A stretch of 64,000 nucleotides of DNA from Monoplex corrugatus (GCA_030674185.1 CM060307.1:47367181-47431180), one strand, 5' to 3'; positions 35,247 to 46,354 are shown, counted from the stretch's first letter. Program-made: numbers and translations. Notes: generated from the sequence alone by a model not told the origin.

Positions 35247-35438
35247 TTAACCCACTGACTCCCGCACCCCATCCATCAGTTGCAAAAACCTAACCCTTTG
35301 ACTCCCTCATCTACCCACCAGCTTCCTGCATGAAGCTCGTGGATAGGGTGAAGGATTCAAAGGGTTAAGTTTTTGCTTTGCTAGCATGGTTGACAATGCA
35401 GAATGCTGGCGGACAGAATGCAGGAGTTAAAGAGTTAA
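35247..35438. mobile_element. TTAA-bounded MITE (piggyBac-like) with central hairpin
   Basis: Starts TTAACCCACTGACTCCCGCA and, reversed from 35438, TTAACTCTTTAACTCCTGCA, giving inverted ends of about 20 bp beginning at TTAA as in piggyBac-derived MITEs. Inside, 35291-35367 is an imperfect palindrome with arms of about 36 bases (TAACCCTTTGACTCC vs TAACCCTTTGAATCC, tip AGCTTC...GAAGCT). No coding capacity. It abuts the LINE remnant on its left. Confidence 0.65.
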
Positions 35439-35499
35439 TACTCTGAAACAACACCTGGGACACAATAGAAATGTTGGCTCAGAACAGACGAAAGTGGGA

Positions 35500-35500
35500 G

Positions 35501-35548
<48 letters not shown>

Positions 35549-35886
35549 ACACACACACACAAAACACACACGCATGCATATATATGCATACATATATCTA
35601 TATGTATGTATATATATATATACACATATATACATGTATATACACTTTAATTTTCGAAGACACTTAGCAACAGTATTGACCGTTTATTTCTATATTTCGG
35701 CCCTTGGCCTTCCTCAAGGTAAAATGACAATAAAATAGTATGATCTCATCTACATTGGAGAATTTATCCCATATCCTTTAAAATATCGCATAAAATCACG
35801 TGGGGCATGAATGTACACACAAACACATCGTCGCCTATATTCACACACCCACACATATATACATGTACGGGAACATACGCACACGC

Positions 35887-35934
<48 letters not shown>

Positions 35935-36030
35935 AACACTCGCGCACACGTACACATGCACACACGCATACCCGCACCACACACGCACACACGCACATAC
36001 TCATACCCACACACACACATTCCTCGCGCG
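35500..36030 (+). repeat. (CA)n and (TA)n microsatellites
   Basis: CA arrays at 35503-35570 and 35888-36020, and a TATATG/TACATA stretch at 35577-35645. Confidence 0.9.
35655..35735 (-). repeat. Penelope terminal-repeat remnant with hammerhead-like motif, copy D
   Basis: On the minus strand: CCTTGAGGAAGGCCAAGGGCC then GAAATATAG. The CTTGA-N-R-AA / GGCC stem / GAAA pattern matches copies A-C and E, though the flanks differ, so it comes from another Penelope family. Confidence 0.5.
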
Positions 36031-36549
36031 CAGGCCCCTGAACAATGATATCAATACACGTGTACTTGCTTGAGTAATAAAAAAACTCTAAATGAACTGA
36101 ATAAAATAGTATGACGTAGTAAAAATATACCAACACATTCAGAAAGACATATATACTACCTTTCACTCCCCACACCCCCCACCCACCCCCATTTTTACAT
36201 GCACATGTATATGTACACAAGGCAACAAAGTGTAGGCATAGAAGCACAGGCAAACTGAGGACAAAGAGGGTCAACCACGTTGTGAAAATCACATCGACCA
36301 CATTAAAATTTAGAATGGATGGTTATTAAAACCATTTGGAGAGATTGTTTGTATCTTCGTCATCCAAAAGTGTTCTCCCTGGGTCTACCCAGTGTTCTCT
36401 TTCCCTCCAGCTCTCTCATTGTGACCAGGTGCTCTAATTCCCCTGTCCTCATAAAATGGTCTAACTGTTGCTTGTCTTTTCTTAATCTTCCTTATCAATG
36501 ATCTTCTTGTGTCTGCCTCCATCAAGATTGTCTCGTTTGTTTTCTCTGC

Positions 36550-36885
36550 TGTCCTTGGAACTTACATTATTCTTCTTAGAAACCACACCTCGGCTGCCTC
36601 AGTCTTGTTCTGGCTTTGCGTGTTGACTGTCCACACCTCACACCGTATAATAGTATCGGTTCTACAGTACATTCAAGAACTCTCTTTCTGATCTTAATTG
36701 ATAGGCTTTTGTTGGTTCGTCCATGGAACTTTCAACATTCTTCTTAGAAACCACATCTCGGCTGCCTCAGTCTTGTTCTGGCTTTGCGTGTTGACTGTCC
36801 ACGCCTCACAACCGTATAATCGGTTCTACATTACATTCAAGAACTCTCTTCCTGATCTTAAGTGATAGGCTTTTAAATTTTGTTA
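36550..36885. repeat. Tandem duplication inside LINE remnant, period 168 bp
   Basis: TTCTTCTTAGAAACCACA and the following about 150 bases (CTCGGCTGCCTCAGTCTTG ...) appear at 36570 and again at 36738 with a few differences. Confidence 0.85.
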
Positions 36886-37239
36886 GTAAGACTGCTTTTC
36901 ACCTTCTTGAATGCTGTTTTGGCCAGGCCGATTCTGCTGGCTATTTTGATGTGCATCTGCCGTCTGGTGAGATGATCGTTCCCAAATATTTAAACTTATC
37001 AACCTGTCTCAAAGTTGTGCTGCTTGCTGTTATTTTGCATGAGGGGTTTCATGTCTTTTACTGATTACCATGACTTCCGTCGTCTTGCTATTTAGCTCCA
37101 ACCCTTTATTACTGCTTTCTATTTCTATTATGTTCACAAGGTTTTGTAGATCCCTTTTTTTCTACAATCAGCACGGTGTCATCTCCGTAACGAATGTTGT
37201 TTATCATTTTTCATCCAACCTTTAATCCAGGGCATTCTT

Positions 37240-37465
37240 CTGGGTTTCTCATGATGGTTCGCTGCAAAGTGAAAACAAATCTGGTGACAGAACACAGCCT
37301 TGCCTGACTCCTCTTTTGTTGTTTTGGAGAGAGCTTATATCGTTTTCTATTTCTGGGTTTCTCAGATGGTTTCGCTGCAAAGTGAAAACAAATCTGGTGA
37401 CAGAACACAGCCTTGCCTGGCTCCTCTTGATATTTTGGAAAGAGCTTATATCGTTTTCTATTCTC
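37240..37465. repeat. Tandem duplication inside LINE remnant, period 113 bp
   Basis: GCTGCAAAGTGAAAACAAAT at 37261 recurs at 37374, with the surrounding AGCTTATATCGTTTTCTATT also repeated. Confidence 0.85.
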
Positions 37466-37535
37466 ATTGCTGCTATTTGTTCCCAACACATATTTCTGAT
37501 TATTCGTAGATCTTTTCCGTCAGTATTGAGTCTTT

Positions 37536-38360
37536 ACTCGGCTTTACCCTCACAGAACAGAAGAGCAGACGCTACCCTGCGGTAAAGATAACAGATGCGG
37601 ATTATGCTGATGACCTGGCTGTTCTCGCAGACTTCCTAAAGAATGCAACATCTCTCCTTCACAATGTCGAAAAAAACAGCAATGGAGATCGGGCTCCTCC
37701 TCAATGCGAACAAAACAGAGTTCATATGTCTGAACCAAGACGCATCAGAAGGTATGAGAAGTCTCAATGGAGATACGATCAAACAAGTTCAAGACTTTAA
37801 ATACCTTGGCAGCTACATTGACTCCACAGAGCAAGACGTCAACACCAGACTCGGAAATGCCTGGGGCGCACTAAATCAGCTAGACAAAATCTGGAAATCC
37901 AATCTAACAGACAACCTGAAAAGGAACTTCTTCCGAGCAGCAGTAGAGTTTGTTCTTACATATGGCTCAATCTCTTGGACCCTAACGACGACATTGGAGA
38001 GGAAGATTGATGGAGCATACACACGAATGCTGCGTGCAGCCCTGAACAAATCCTGGAGAGAACATCCAACTAAAAGAGAGTTATATGGCAAGATCCCACC
38101 AATCAGTAAATCAATTCGTCAACAAAGACTGCGCTTTGCGGGACACTGCTGGTGTAGCAAAGGAGAATTGGTGGGGGGGTGTTCTACTATGGAGACTCAG
38201 TCACGGCAAACAAAGACCTGAACGTCCAAAGAAGACCTTCATCGACCAACTGATCGATGATACGGGCTGTCAGTATGATAGACTACTTACTGCAATGTCT
38301 GACAGAAGGATGGAAGAAACGTGTCATGGATAGCCGAGCAAGCTCGACATGATGATGATG
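37536..38360 (+). mobile_element. 5'-truncated non-LTR retrotransposon nested in family F1
   Basis: Flanked by an exact 11-bp duplication ATTGAGTCTTT (37525-37535 and 38361-38371), with a GATGATGATG tail at its 3' end, the signature of target-primed reverse transcription. The host LINE sequence continues uninterrupted on either side when the insert is removed. Confidence 0.9.
37560..38333 (+). pseudogene. Reverse transcriptase C-terminal half of the nested LINE
   Basis: Begins just before the catalytic box DADYADDLAVLAD (about 37590), shifts frame at the A-run near 37668, and continues with LLLNANKTEFICLNQ, FKYLGSYID, ATLERKI-like TTLERKIDGAYTRMLR and RQQRLRFAGHCW. It shifts again near 38170 into QRPERPKKTFIDQL. 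The order (YADD, YLGS, R-M-L-R, R-L-x-x-x-GH) is typical of RTE/R1-like elements. It ends at the GAT tail. Confidence 0.75.
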
Positions 38361-38495
38361 ATTGAGTCTTTCTAGTTGCTTGATCAATTCTTCATGTCTT
38401 ACCCAATCGAAAGCCTTGGTATAATCAACAAAGCATGAATGTAAATCTTTATTCAACTCGATTTACCTCTCTTTGATAGTTCTTAGGATGTATGC
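38361..38495 (-). pseudogene. 5' continuation of LINE family F1
   Basis: On the minus strand it encodes the FVDYTKAFDWVRHEELIKQL region (first RT catalytic Asp). It aligns with 51175-51310 and precedes 37535 in that family. Runs into a (TACA)n array on its 5' side. Confidence 0.65.
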
Positions 38496-39049
38496 ATACA
38501 TACATACATATATACACACATATACACACATGTATACATATTTGTATATATATGTATATATATAATACATACACACATATATATGTATATGTATCTATAT
38601 ACATACATACATATGATTGGTTTAAATATTTGTCTTTTTTGTCTTGTCTTAAGTGGAGACCTTTATTGTTGCTTTGCATGCCAGTGACGTAACAAACTGT
38701 AAGAAAATAACTAGCAATAGCATAACCAGTGCGAGTTATATGTATGTCTGTGTGTGTGTGCATTCATCAGTATTATACACGCGCGCATGTGTGCATATCT
38801 GCATACACCTGCTTGCATGAGTTGTGTAATTGCCTGTGTTTGTATCTGTCCACGTGTGTGCGCGCGTGAATGTGTATGTGTGAGGGCGTAGGGTCACAGT
38901 AGCACTGCATTGACATTATATGTGACTACAACTTTGTACATAGCGCAACGGTGCGATCGCGTGAATGCCCTCCCCACCCCACACACATAAACACACACTT
39001 ATACACACGCGCGCGAGCGCGTGTGCACACACACAGCACAATACAACCA

Positions 39050-39117
<68 letters not shown>
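38496..39117 (+). repeat. TACA/TATG and (CA)n microsatellites
   Basis: Mixed CATA/CACATA repeats at 38496-38612, GT-rich at 38740-38890, and a (CA)n array at 39043-39115. The rest is unassigned. Confidence 0.85.
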
Positions 39118-39119
<2 letters not shown>

Positions 39120-39120
39120 T

Positions 39121-40040
39121 CACTACATAAATGCATCATTCACACTTCAAGAATTAAAAGATGCCATTCAGTCCCTTCCAAGTAAAAAAACGTCAGTTGG
39201 ACTAGATGCAATTTCCAATGAAATGCTGAAAAATTTACCAGAAAATTTTATAATCTTGCTACATGACATATTTAAAAAATGCTGGAATAGTGGGAAAATG
39301 CCTAACAACTGGAAAGAAACAATAGTGGTTCCTGTACTAAAACCAAGTAAATGTAATACCGATTTGAAAAACTACAGGCCAATTGCATTAACATCACATG
39401 TATGTAAACTAATGGAGAAAATAATCTTAAAGAGACTGACGCACTATTGTGAAAAGAATAAAATAATACCAGTAAATCAGGCAGGATTTCGAAAAGGCAG
39501 GTCACCAGTAGAAATCCTAACAAAGCTAACTACTAATATAAAACAACAATTTGCAAGACGTCAATGTGTTTTAGCTACATTTTTTGATATAACGAAAGCA
39601 TACGATCAAGTGTGGCACTCCCGATTGTTATTCAAATTTAAAGTATTGGGCTGACAGGTCACATTTTTGGCTATGTTAAATGTTTCTTAGAAAACAGAGT
39701 ATTTCAAACGAGGATTGAAAATGTATATTCCACGAAACGAATTCTTCAAATGGGTATCCCTCAGGGATCCGTTATAGCTCCCCTTCTTTTCATGATATTA
39801 ATGCATGACTTACCCAGTAAAGTATCTAAGCATGTAGTTTTAGCTCAATATGCTGACGATTTATGCATGTGGATGCAGGTAAATATGAAAAAGAAAACTC
39901 CTTTGCGCTGTATCAATTATACACGCAAATGCTACCAATTAGAACTTGATAAAATAGCGCGATACATGGTAGAAAATGGGTTACATCTATCCCTGGAAAA
40001 AACAAAAATAGTTTTATTTAATAATGAGCTAACCCAGTAA
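39121..40040 (+). pseudogene. RNase H-bearing LINE: reverse transcriptase, 5'-truncated
   Basis: Starts directly after the (CA)n array, inside the RT N-terminus: SLPSKKTSVGLDAISNEMLK, YRPIALTSHVCKLMEK, NQAGFRKGRSPVEILTKL, ATFFDITKAYDQVWHSRL (catalytic D). It stops at TGA 39652-39654 and shifts frame to MGIPQGSVIAPLLFMILMHD and QYADDLCMW (YADD box, about 39850). It stops at TAA 40038-40040. The endonuclease is missing (5' truncation). Confidence 0.8.
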
Positions 40041-41277
40041 ATATTCCCACTTTCAAACTGGGAGATACTCTTCTTCAGTTTAACGAGTCGATTAAATTCT
40101 TAGGAGTTTTCCTTACAGCAAAATTATCTTGGAATCAGCATATTGAATACTTATTAACCAAAGCTCAAAAAAGTTTAAATTTCTTAAAAATAGTTCGCAA
40201 ACAGACATGGGGTCAAGATTCATCAACACTTGTTCATCTTTGTAAATCACTTGTCAGATCTAAATTAACCTATGCCCAAGAAATCTTCTTCAGTGCACCG
40301 AAACACTTACTAAAAAAACTGCAGAGCATAGATTGTAAAGGTTTCAAACTTGCACTGGGTCTTCCTATGCATGCTTCCTGTCTTCGGACATATAATGAAA
40401 TCAAACTGTTGCCACTTGATGAGCAAAGGAAAGTCGCTTCTACTAAATTTTTGTTAAGAAACACCACCGTAGAAAACATCTCAGAAACAGAAATTAAACT
40501 GAGATCAGATACCGACTTTCCAAAACGAGCTAAATCAATATCTTCACAGGTCACACTTGCAACATACACATCTGACGTCATGAAAGGCTCAGGAATTGAT
40601 TTAGACGTAGATTCTGTATCTATACGACCTTCCTTTTCGCCAGTACCCAGTTGGGAACTCCAAAGAGCACGATTTGACGTACACCACACTAATTTAAAAA
40701 AAGGAGACAATATAAACTTACTGGCAAGTCAGGTTAAATGTCATATAGACGACGTATGTTCTGATCATTTGAAAATTTACACTGATGGATCAGTAACTGA
40801 AAGAAAAGCAGGCTCAGCGTTTTTAATACCTGCTCTCAAAATTGAAAAATCTTTCTACATAGGACTTGATAAATCTATCTTTACAGCTGAACTCTTTGCA
40901 ATATTAATGGCTTTAAACTTTCTGATAAGTCTTCCTAGGACAATTTTTCAGATACTTTTTTGCGTTGATTCAAAATCAGTACTTCAGGCTCTTGAATTAT
41001 CAAAATTACAAACAAGATCAGAAATGATTCTGGAAATAAGTCACTTGATTCATAATTTATCTTTAAGAGGCACTGATATTACTTTCTGCTGGATACCTTC
41101 TCATAGTTCTTTTAGTTATAATGATAAAGTTGACAGGGCTGCCAAACGGGGAGCGAATAACTCACCAGATTCAAACAATATCCAGCTTTCTCTCTCGTTG
41201 CACGAGAATTACACTTTAGTGGACAACTACGTCTGGAAGCAGTTCCAATTAAAACAGAAAAAGTATGATAAATGTCA
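40041..41277 (+). CDS. RNase H-bearing LINE: RT C-terminus and RNase H domain
   Basis: One open frame without stops to the Gypsy insertion. It contains SIKFLGVFLTAKLSW (RT thumb region), and an RNase H domain with LKIYTDGSVT (D), FTAELFAILMAL (E), LFCVDSKSVLQAL (D) and FCWIPSHSSFSYNDKVD (H and final D). Thus the D-E-D-D set is intact. RNase H-bearing non-LTR elements (I, Ingi, Nimb or Tad groups) use it to remove the RNA template. The frame is cut at KCH by the LTR element and resumes at 48496. Confidence 0.85.
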
Positions 41278-41997
41278 TGTTGTGGGGCGCAGATGAGGTG
41301 GGTTTTGTGAACCCTATGAGTTCGGAGAAGCTGACAGACTCAATGCATCACACATTCCAGACTCAAAGCAGGCAACCGGTGGATCGGACGTCTCAACGAT
41401 TTAAATTAATCATTAATCGTCATCTCATCTTTTGAGAAACTAGATATCTAGGCCTAAGAGGATCTGCTTATATTTGAGGAACCCAGCTATTTCTTTGACA
41501 ACAATGTACACACTGCCATGGCGGCAAATCAACAGAATGGCTTATTCCAGGGCAACAGCCATGGCAGTGGTCGTCACTACTTCAAAATATTGATGAAATA
41601 ATTCTAAATTTTATTAAATAATTCCAAATCATTCATCTATTTTGTTATCTACGACAAAATGTATTTAGATCTAGATGTTAGAAATTTAGATTGTGGTGAT
41701 CGCTGCCTTGGAGATGTTGATATTTTCATAACAACGATCATCACAATGATTCCTAATCTTAACTATTTATAAATTCCATTTATTTATCGATAAAATACTA
41801 TACATTTACCTGAAATGTTGCCTCCAAAAAGGATACGATTTAAAGTCGCTCCTTTTCGCTAAATTATTTGGTGGTTTACCAGATCAACGAAGCGGAAATG
41901 ACGACTATCAGCGATGACGTCATTATTATGGGTGACACTTCCTAAAATAAACAAGGGAACTCCATTTTAAGGCTATCTTCGTTTCCTCATTATCACA
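41278..41997 (-). repeat. 3' LTR of the Gypsy element
   Basis: Begins TGTTGTGGGGCGCAG and ends CATTATCACA on the plus strand. Compared with the other LTR it lacks a short segment (about 13 bases with AACTCGATATTTTG) and has an extra GATATCTA-type insertion. Confidence 0.95.
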
Positions 41998-42002
41998 ATT
42001 AT

Positions 42003-42013
42003 CCCCCCCAAAA
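42003..42013 (-). promoter_or_regulatory. Polypurine tract
   Basis: TTTTGGGGGGG on the minus strand, a few bases from the 3' LTR, the usual position for plus-strand DNA priming. Confidence 0.6.
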
Positions 42014-42139
42014 TATGTCCAAGGCCCTCTTTGGAACCGATTTCTTTTCAAAAAAACATTAAAGACTTGATACGATTTGCGTTATATATGATAAGGCAAT
42101 TTCGAATCAAGAAAGGATGGGGACAAATTTAAAAGGAAA

Positions 42140-42432
42140 CTAGATTCATCTGCATTATTATTTGAATAAGGCAGATTGAATCAATAAAGATAAGATGAAA
42201 AAATCTTTGGTTCAATTGCGTTATTGTGTAAATAAGGCAAATTGAACTACAAAGATATTTATGGGCACCGAATTTGATTCAATTGCGTTATTATTTAAAT
42301 AAGACAGATTGAATCAATACAAACAGGAATCTAATTTCCACAAAGATATTTATGGGCACCGCATTTGATTCAATTGCGTTATTATTTAAATAAGGCAGAT
42401 TGAATCAATACAAATAGGAATCTAATTTCCAA
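42140..42432. repeat. 91-bp tandem repeat in Gypsy 3' non-coding region
   Basis: AAAGATATTTATGGGCACCG starts at 42251 and 42342; the two 91-bp units are almost identical. Diverged copies of the GATTCAATTGCGTTATT...AAATAAGGCAGATTGAATC part extend left to about 42140. Confidence 0.9.
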
Positions 42433-42774
42433 CGTTCCCGACACGTGGTAGATTTTTTTCAATTTAATATTTGATTATAGAAGTGTCTCCCATAAACCGA
42501 CTTCGATCTAAGACTTTTGTAAAGATTTCCGAATAAAATTGATTTCAAAAAAAATTTGCTGGGTCCTCTTTTCTATCCTCTTTTAAAGCTTTAAAGACTA
42601 ACTTGAAAATTTACAATTATTTCCAATTTAAACAGTCTTTAAATAACGAAGGTTAAATTTAAGGATCTACAACAGCCATTAAACTTTAAAGATTAGCTTT
42701 AAAGATTTACAACAATTTCCCTATTATCTGTCAATGTGAGTCTTTCAAGTCTTTCACTTTCCTGTGAATTTTTC

Positions 42775-43634
42775 TCATTCGAAGATGACCGATTTCTTTG
42801 CATACACCTTCCTCGGTTTTGCTGCCAGTCTCAATGACCGTCGTGGCGCTGGCACAGGAACAGTAGGTTCTTGCGCTAGGAACCATTCTTCTTCAGACTC
42901 GGAGTCGCTGCTGGTTTCATCTCTTCTTCGGGATGCTGATGGTGATGATAACGGCCCTCCTTCTTCCCATTCTTCTCCCGGACTGGCCATCTGCATTAGG
43001 TCTTTTCGGTTGACTGTGAGGTCATTTCCTCCTCCCACAGGTCGAACAACATAGACATCGTTGTCGTAGGGTCTAGCCAAGACCCGATGTGGCTCTGGTC
43101 TCCAGACGTCTTGTAGTTTGCCTTTCTGACGGTTTCGGAGAAAGACAAAGTCTCCTACATGTAGATCGGAGACCGGCCTTCTGCGTCGCTGGTTTTCTCT
43201 TTGAGCAGCAGACTTTTGCAGCTGTTCGAAAGCTCTCTTGTGAGCGTCCTTTAGACGGGACTGGTGCAGATGGAACCAGTTTTCATTTTCTGCTGGCGTG
43301 TTGACTTCTCCCAATATGTTGTCTACTGGAAGTCTGGGATGTTGTCCGAAGAGCAGAAAATGAGGTGTGAAACCCGGAGCGGCATGAGGTGTGTTGTTGT
43401 AGGCCAAGACCAGTTCTGGCAGATGTAAAGGCCAATGTTTCTTTTCTTCATTGTCAAGAGATCGTAGGAGTTGACACATGGAACGGTTGAACCTTTCGCA
43501 TTGGCCGTTGCCCTGCGGGTGGTAGGGTGTAGTGTGCGTCTTCTTGATGCCATAGTACTTGCATAGTTCAGCAATCAAGTTTGATTCAAAGTTTCTTCCT
43601 TGGTCACTGTGTATCTGTTCTGGCACGCCATACT
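42775..43634 (-). CDS. Gypsy integrase, C-terminal part
   Basis: Follows the in-frame TAG at 43635-43637. It contains HSDQGRNFES (second catalytic D) and PYHPQGNGQCERFN (catalytic E), completing the D-D-E core. The C-terminal region (GDFVFLRNRQ ... WRPEPHRVL ... YVVRPVGGGND) resembles a GPY/F module. An acidic tail with SDSESEEEW and a basic end (RRSLRLAAKPRKVY) follow. Confidence 0.9.
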
Positions 43635-45384
43635 TCTAGAACCAATCTTTGATCAGGACCTTGGCAACTGTGGAAGCTTCTTGGTTGGGGGTGGTTACAG
43701 CTTGCCTCAATTTGGAGAAGACGTCAGTCATTACTAAGACATTTTCTCGGCCGTCGCTGGCTGTGTCCAACTTCGTGAAGTCTATGGCTAAGACTTGTAA
43801 CGGTCGCGATGCTAGGAGGTGACCAGATGTTGAAATGCTGGTAGGATGCCGCCCCATAGTACATCTTTGGTAGTTGGCGATGTAACGTGAGACTTCTCGA
43901 TGCATACCTGGCCAGTATGCACTTGCTCGTAGTAGACCTTTGACCCTGTTGTTCCCTTGATGACCCATATCGTCGTGTAGAGACTTCAAGACTTCTGCCT
44001 TCATGGAAGCCGGGAGGACAAGTTGTCGACAAGGCCCCAGAAGCGGATCTTCCACCCTTCGGTAGAGGACTCCATCTTCTAGGCGCAGTCGTGGGTATTG
44101 CTGGCACAAGGTGTTTAGTTCTTGGTTTCCCCGTGTGTGTGGTTTCTCCGGCCATGACATCAAGACAGGACCAATGATTTCATCTCGCGCTTGTGCTGAC
44201 TGGATTTCAGTTGCTATCTTCTGCAATGGCAAAGAATGTTGCTCTGACGTGAAGACATCTTCTTTTGGTTCTTGCATGACAGCAAATTCAGGTGGTATTG
44301 ATGTTGCGGGTGAAGATAGTCTGGACAAAGCGTCAGCAGGATTTGTCTTCCCAGGACGGAATTTGATTTCAAAGTCGAATTGTGCCAGTTGAGCAGCCCA
44401 GCGTTGTTCTACTGCGCCCAATGAAGCAGTCTTGAAATGTACCAGAGGATTATTGTCTGTGTAGACGACGAATTTCGAGCCAAGTAGATAGTCTCTGAAC
44501 TTCTCGGAAATCGCCCATTTCATGGCCAGGAATTCTAGTTTCATACTGGAGTAACTGGCTTGATTCTTCTCATTTGGTCTCAGTCTTCTACTCGCGTACG
44601 CTAAGACACGTCGCTGTCCATCTTGTTCTTGAGACAAGATGGCTCCCAGTCCCTTGTGGCTTGCGTCTGGTTTTAAAATGAAAGGCTTAGTGAAATCTGC
44701 GTAGCCTAAGACAGGTGCTCTGGTTAGCGTGCTCTTGAGTTCTTCGAAAGCTTTCTGATGACAGTGGTTCCACGTTTCTGAGATGTTGGCGTTCTTTTTC
44801 TTGCTTTTGTCTCTGGAGACTAAATCGTGCAGAGGGCCAGATATTTTGGCAAAGTTCTTGATGAACCGTCGATAGTAACTTGCGAAGCCTAAGAAGCTGC
44901 GGAGTTCTGAAGTCGTATTGGGTACTGGCCATTCTCTGACTGCCTCGACTTTCTTATCTTCGCAGGAGACGCCCTCAGCAGAAATGGTGTGGCCCAAATA
45001 GACGACTTGTCGACGCAAAATTTGACATTTGTCAGCTCGAAGTTTGAGGCCCGTTTCTGTGATTCTTCGCAAGAGACGCTCTAAGTGTTCTAGATGCTCT
45101 TCAAACGTCTTAGAGTAGACTAGGAGGTCGTCAATGTAGACCAGGAGGAACTCGAAGGTGAAGTCGGCCATTGTTCTTTGCATTAGTCTCTGAAAGGTGG
45201 CTGGCGCTGTGCAGAGACCCATAGGCATTCTGGTGTATTCGTAGAGTCCCACTGGAGTTGTGAAGGCTGTCTTTTGCTGATCTTCTGGATGCATGGCTAT
45301 CTGATGGAATCCGGAGCCTAGATCAAAGGTCGAGAAGTATTGCGAGCCCACCAGCGCGTCGAAAGATTCTTGAATTCTCGGCAA
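43635..45384 (-). pseudogene. Gypsy pol: RT, RNase H and integrase N-terminal part, ended by an in-frame TAG
   Basis: RT motifs FDLGSGFHQIAM, MPMGLCTAPATFQRLM and FLLVYIDDLLVYS (YIDD catalytic pair), then RNase H (FKTASLGAVEQRW, KFVVYTDNNPL), then the integrase zinc finger (LHDDMGH ... NYQRC) and the first catalytic D (LAIDFTKLD). The zinc finger shows Tyr where the first Cys of C-x2-C is expected. The TAG at 43635-43637 (after KDWF) interrupts the integrase; translation resumes in the same frame. Confidence 0.9.
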
Positions 45385-45529
45385 TGGATAAGCATCTCTG
45401 ATGGTCTTGGAGTTCAGCTTGCGATAGTCGACACACAGTCTGTGGAACCATCTTTCTTCCTGACGATGACAACTGGTGCTGCATAAGGGCTGTAGCTTTC
45501 TGTGATGATGCCTTTCTTCAGAAGTTCTT
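45385..45529 (-). pseudogene. Gypsy RT N-terminal segment with two frameshifts
   Basis: Between the protease-side frame and the main pol frame, the minus strand encodes FEEVRNHLKELLKKGIITES and APVVIVRKKDGS in one frame. After a one-base shift it reads LCVDYRKLNSKTIRDAYPLP in the frame of 45384. A first shift lies near 45545 and a second near 45445, breaking the LRxVVDYRxLN-type RT entry region. Confidence 0.85.
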
Positions 45530-46354
45530 TCAGATGATTTCTGACTTCTTCAAATGAGAAGGTGAAATTCGCCGATAAGGTTGAGCTACTGGTGTTTCAT
45601 CCGTAGTTTTCAGGCGGTGTGTCACAGCATCAGTGAAACCTACGTCTTCTGAGTTTGCCATGAAAGCGTCAGAGTATTTTTCAAAGAGTTCCTGCAGCTT
45701 CTTCTTTTGGCTGTTTGTCCCGTCAAAGTCAGGAATGGTTGGTTTCCCCAACTTGCGGCTTGATTTTGTTTGGTCTTCTTCTCCAGTCGATGTGGCTGAG
45801 ATGACTAACTCGTTGGTGTTGAGCTGGACTTGCGGACCTTTTTCAAGCATGTCGACCATTTCTAAAACTGCTACTGGTGTCTTCGCAGGCAGGATTCTGT
45901 CTTCATCTGTCAGGTTGACTATTCTAACATAGCGAGCGTTCCGGTCATCACTAAGCAGGGTGGGAATTATCATCAGGCCTCGAGGAAGTGACTGGCTCGT
46001 TGGATAAGCTAGAAGATGCGGCGATTCTGTCTTCGTACCAGAGATCTTGATGATCGAAACGGAAAAAGCCGGTATAAATTGCTGGTATGCAGCGCGAGCA
46101 ATGCCTTGAGTTGGAGTTTTCTTCTTTTTAATCTCTCTTGCCAAAGTTCTGAATGATGGAGGAAGATCTTCATTGTTCAGGCAAGTCTCCAAGACGTTCA
46201 TCCCCAATAATACTGGGACTTTCTCTTTCCTGGCTCTCATCGTCGGTTCTGTAGGCGTTTTGACCACAAAGACCGGAGTATTTGGGCATGTCATCCCAAA
46301 GACCTGGAGATCTGCTAGGCAGATAGCGGAATAGAGCACTTCTGCCCCATTCAC
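45530..46354 (-). CDS. Gypsy protease C-terminal part and linker to RT
   Basis: Contains KVPVLLGMNVLET, the second conserved protease box (I-L-G-x-D/N), followed by a long linker and HRLKTTDETPVAQPYRRI, the sequence that usually leads into Gypsy RT. It overlaps the upstream DTGS frame by a few bases in another frame, so a frameshift or programmed slip joins them. Confidence 0.75.
   Translation of the reverse strand: MNGAEVLYSAICLADLQVFGMTCPNTPVFVVKTPTEPTMRARKEKVPVLLGMNVLETCLNNEDLPPSFRTLAREIKKKKTPTQGIARAAYQQFIPAFSVSIIKISGTKTESPHLLAYPTSQSLPRGLMIIPTLLSDDRNARYVRIVNLTDEDRILPAKTPVAVLEMVDMLEKGPQVQLNTNELVISATSTGEEDQTKSSRKLGKPTIPDFDGTNSQKKKLQELFEKYSDAFMANSEDVGFTDAVTHRLKTTDETPVAQPYRRISPSHLKKSEII

Larger units (their letters stand above)
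36319..37535 (-). pseudogene. Non-LTR endonuclease-reverse transcriptase remnant, 3' part (family F1)
   Basis: The minus-strand sequence parallels the remnant at 50193-51940 and the plus-strand fragment at 59343. Recognisable are the catalytic box IRYGDDTVLIVEK (about 37190) with GDD in place of ADD, and the 3' segment containing KARTRLRQP and KRQATV-like motifs. It holds two internal tandem duplications (periods about 168 and 113 bp). Its 5' continuation is at 38361-38495, separated by an inserted LINE. Many stops. Confidence 0.65.
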
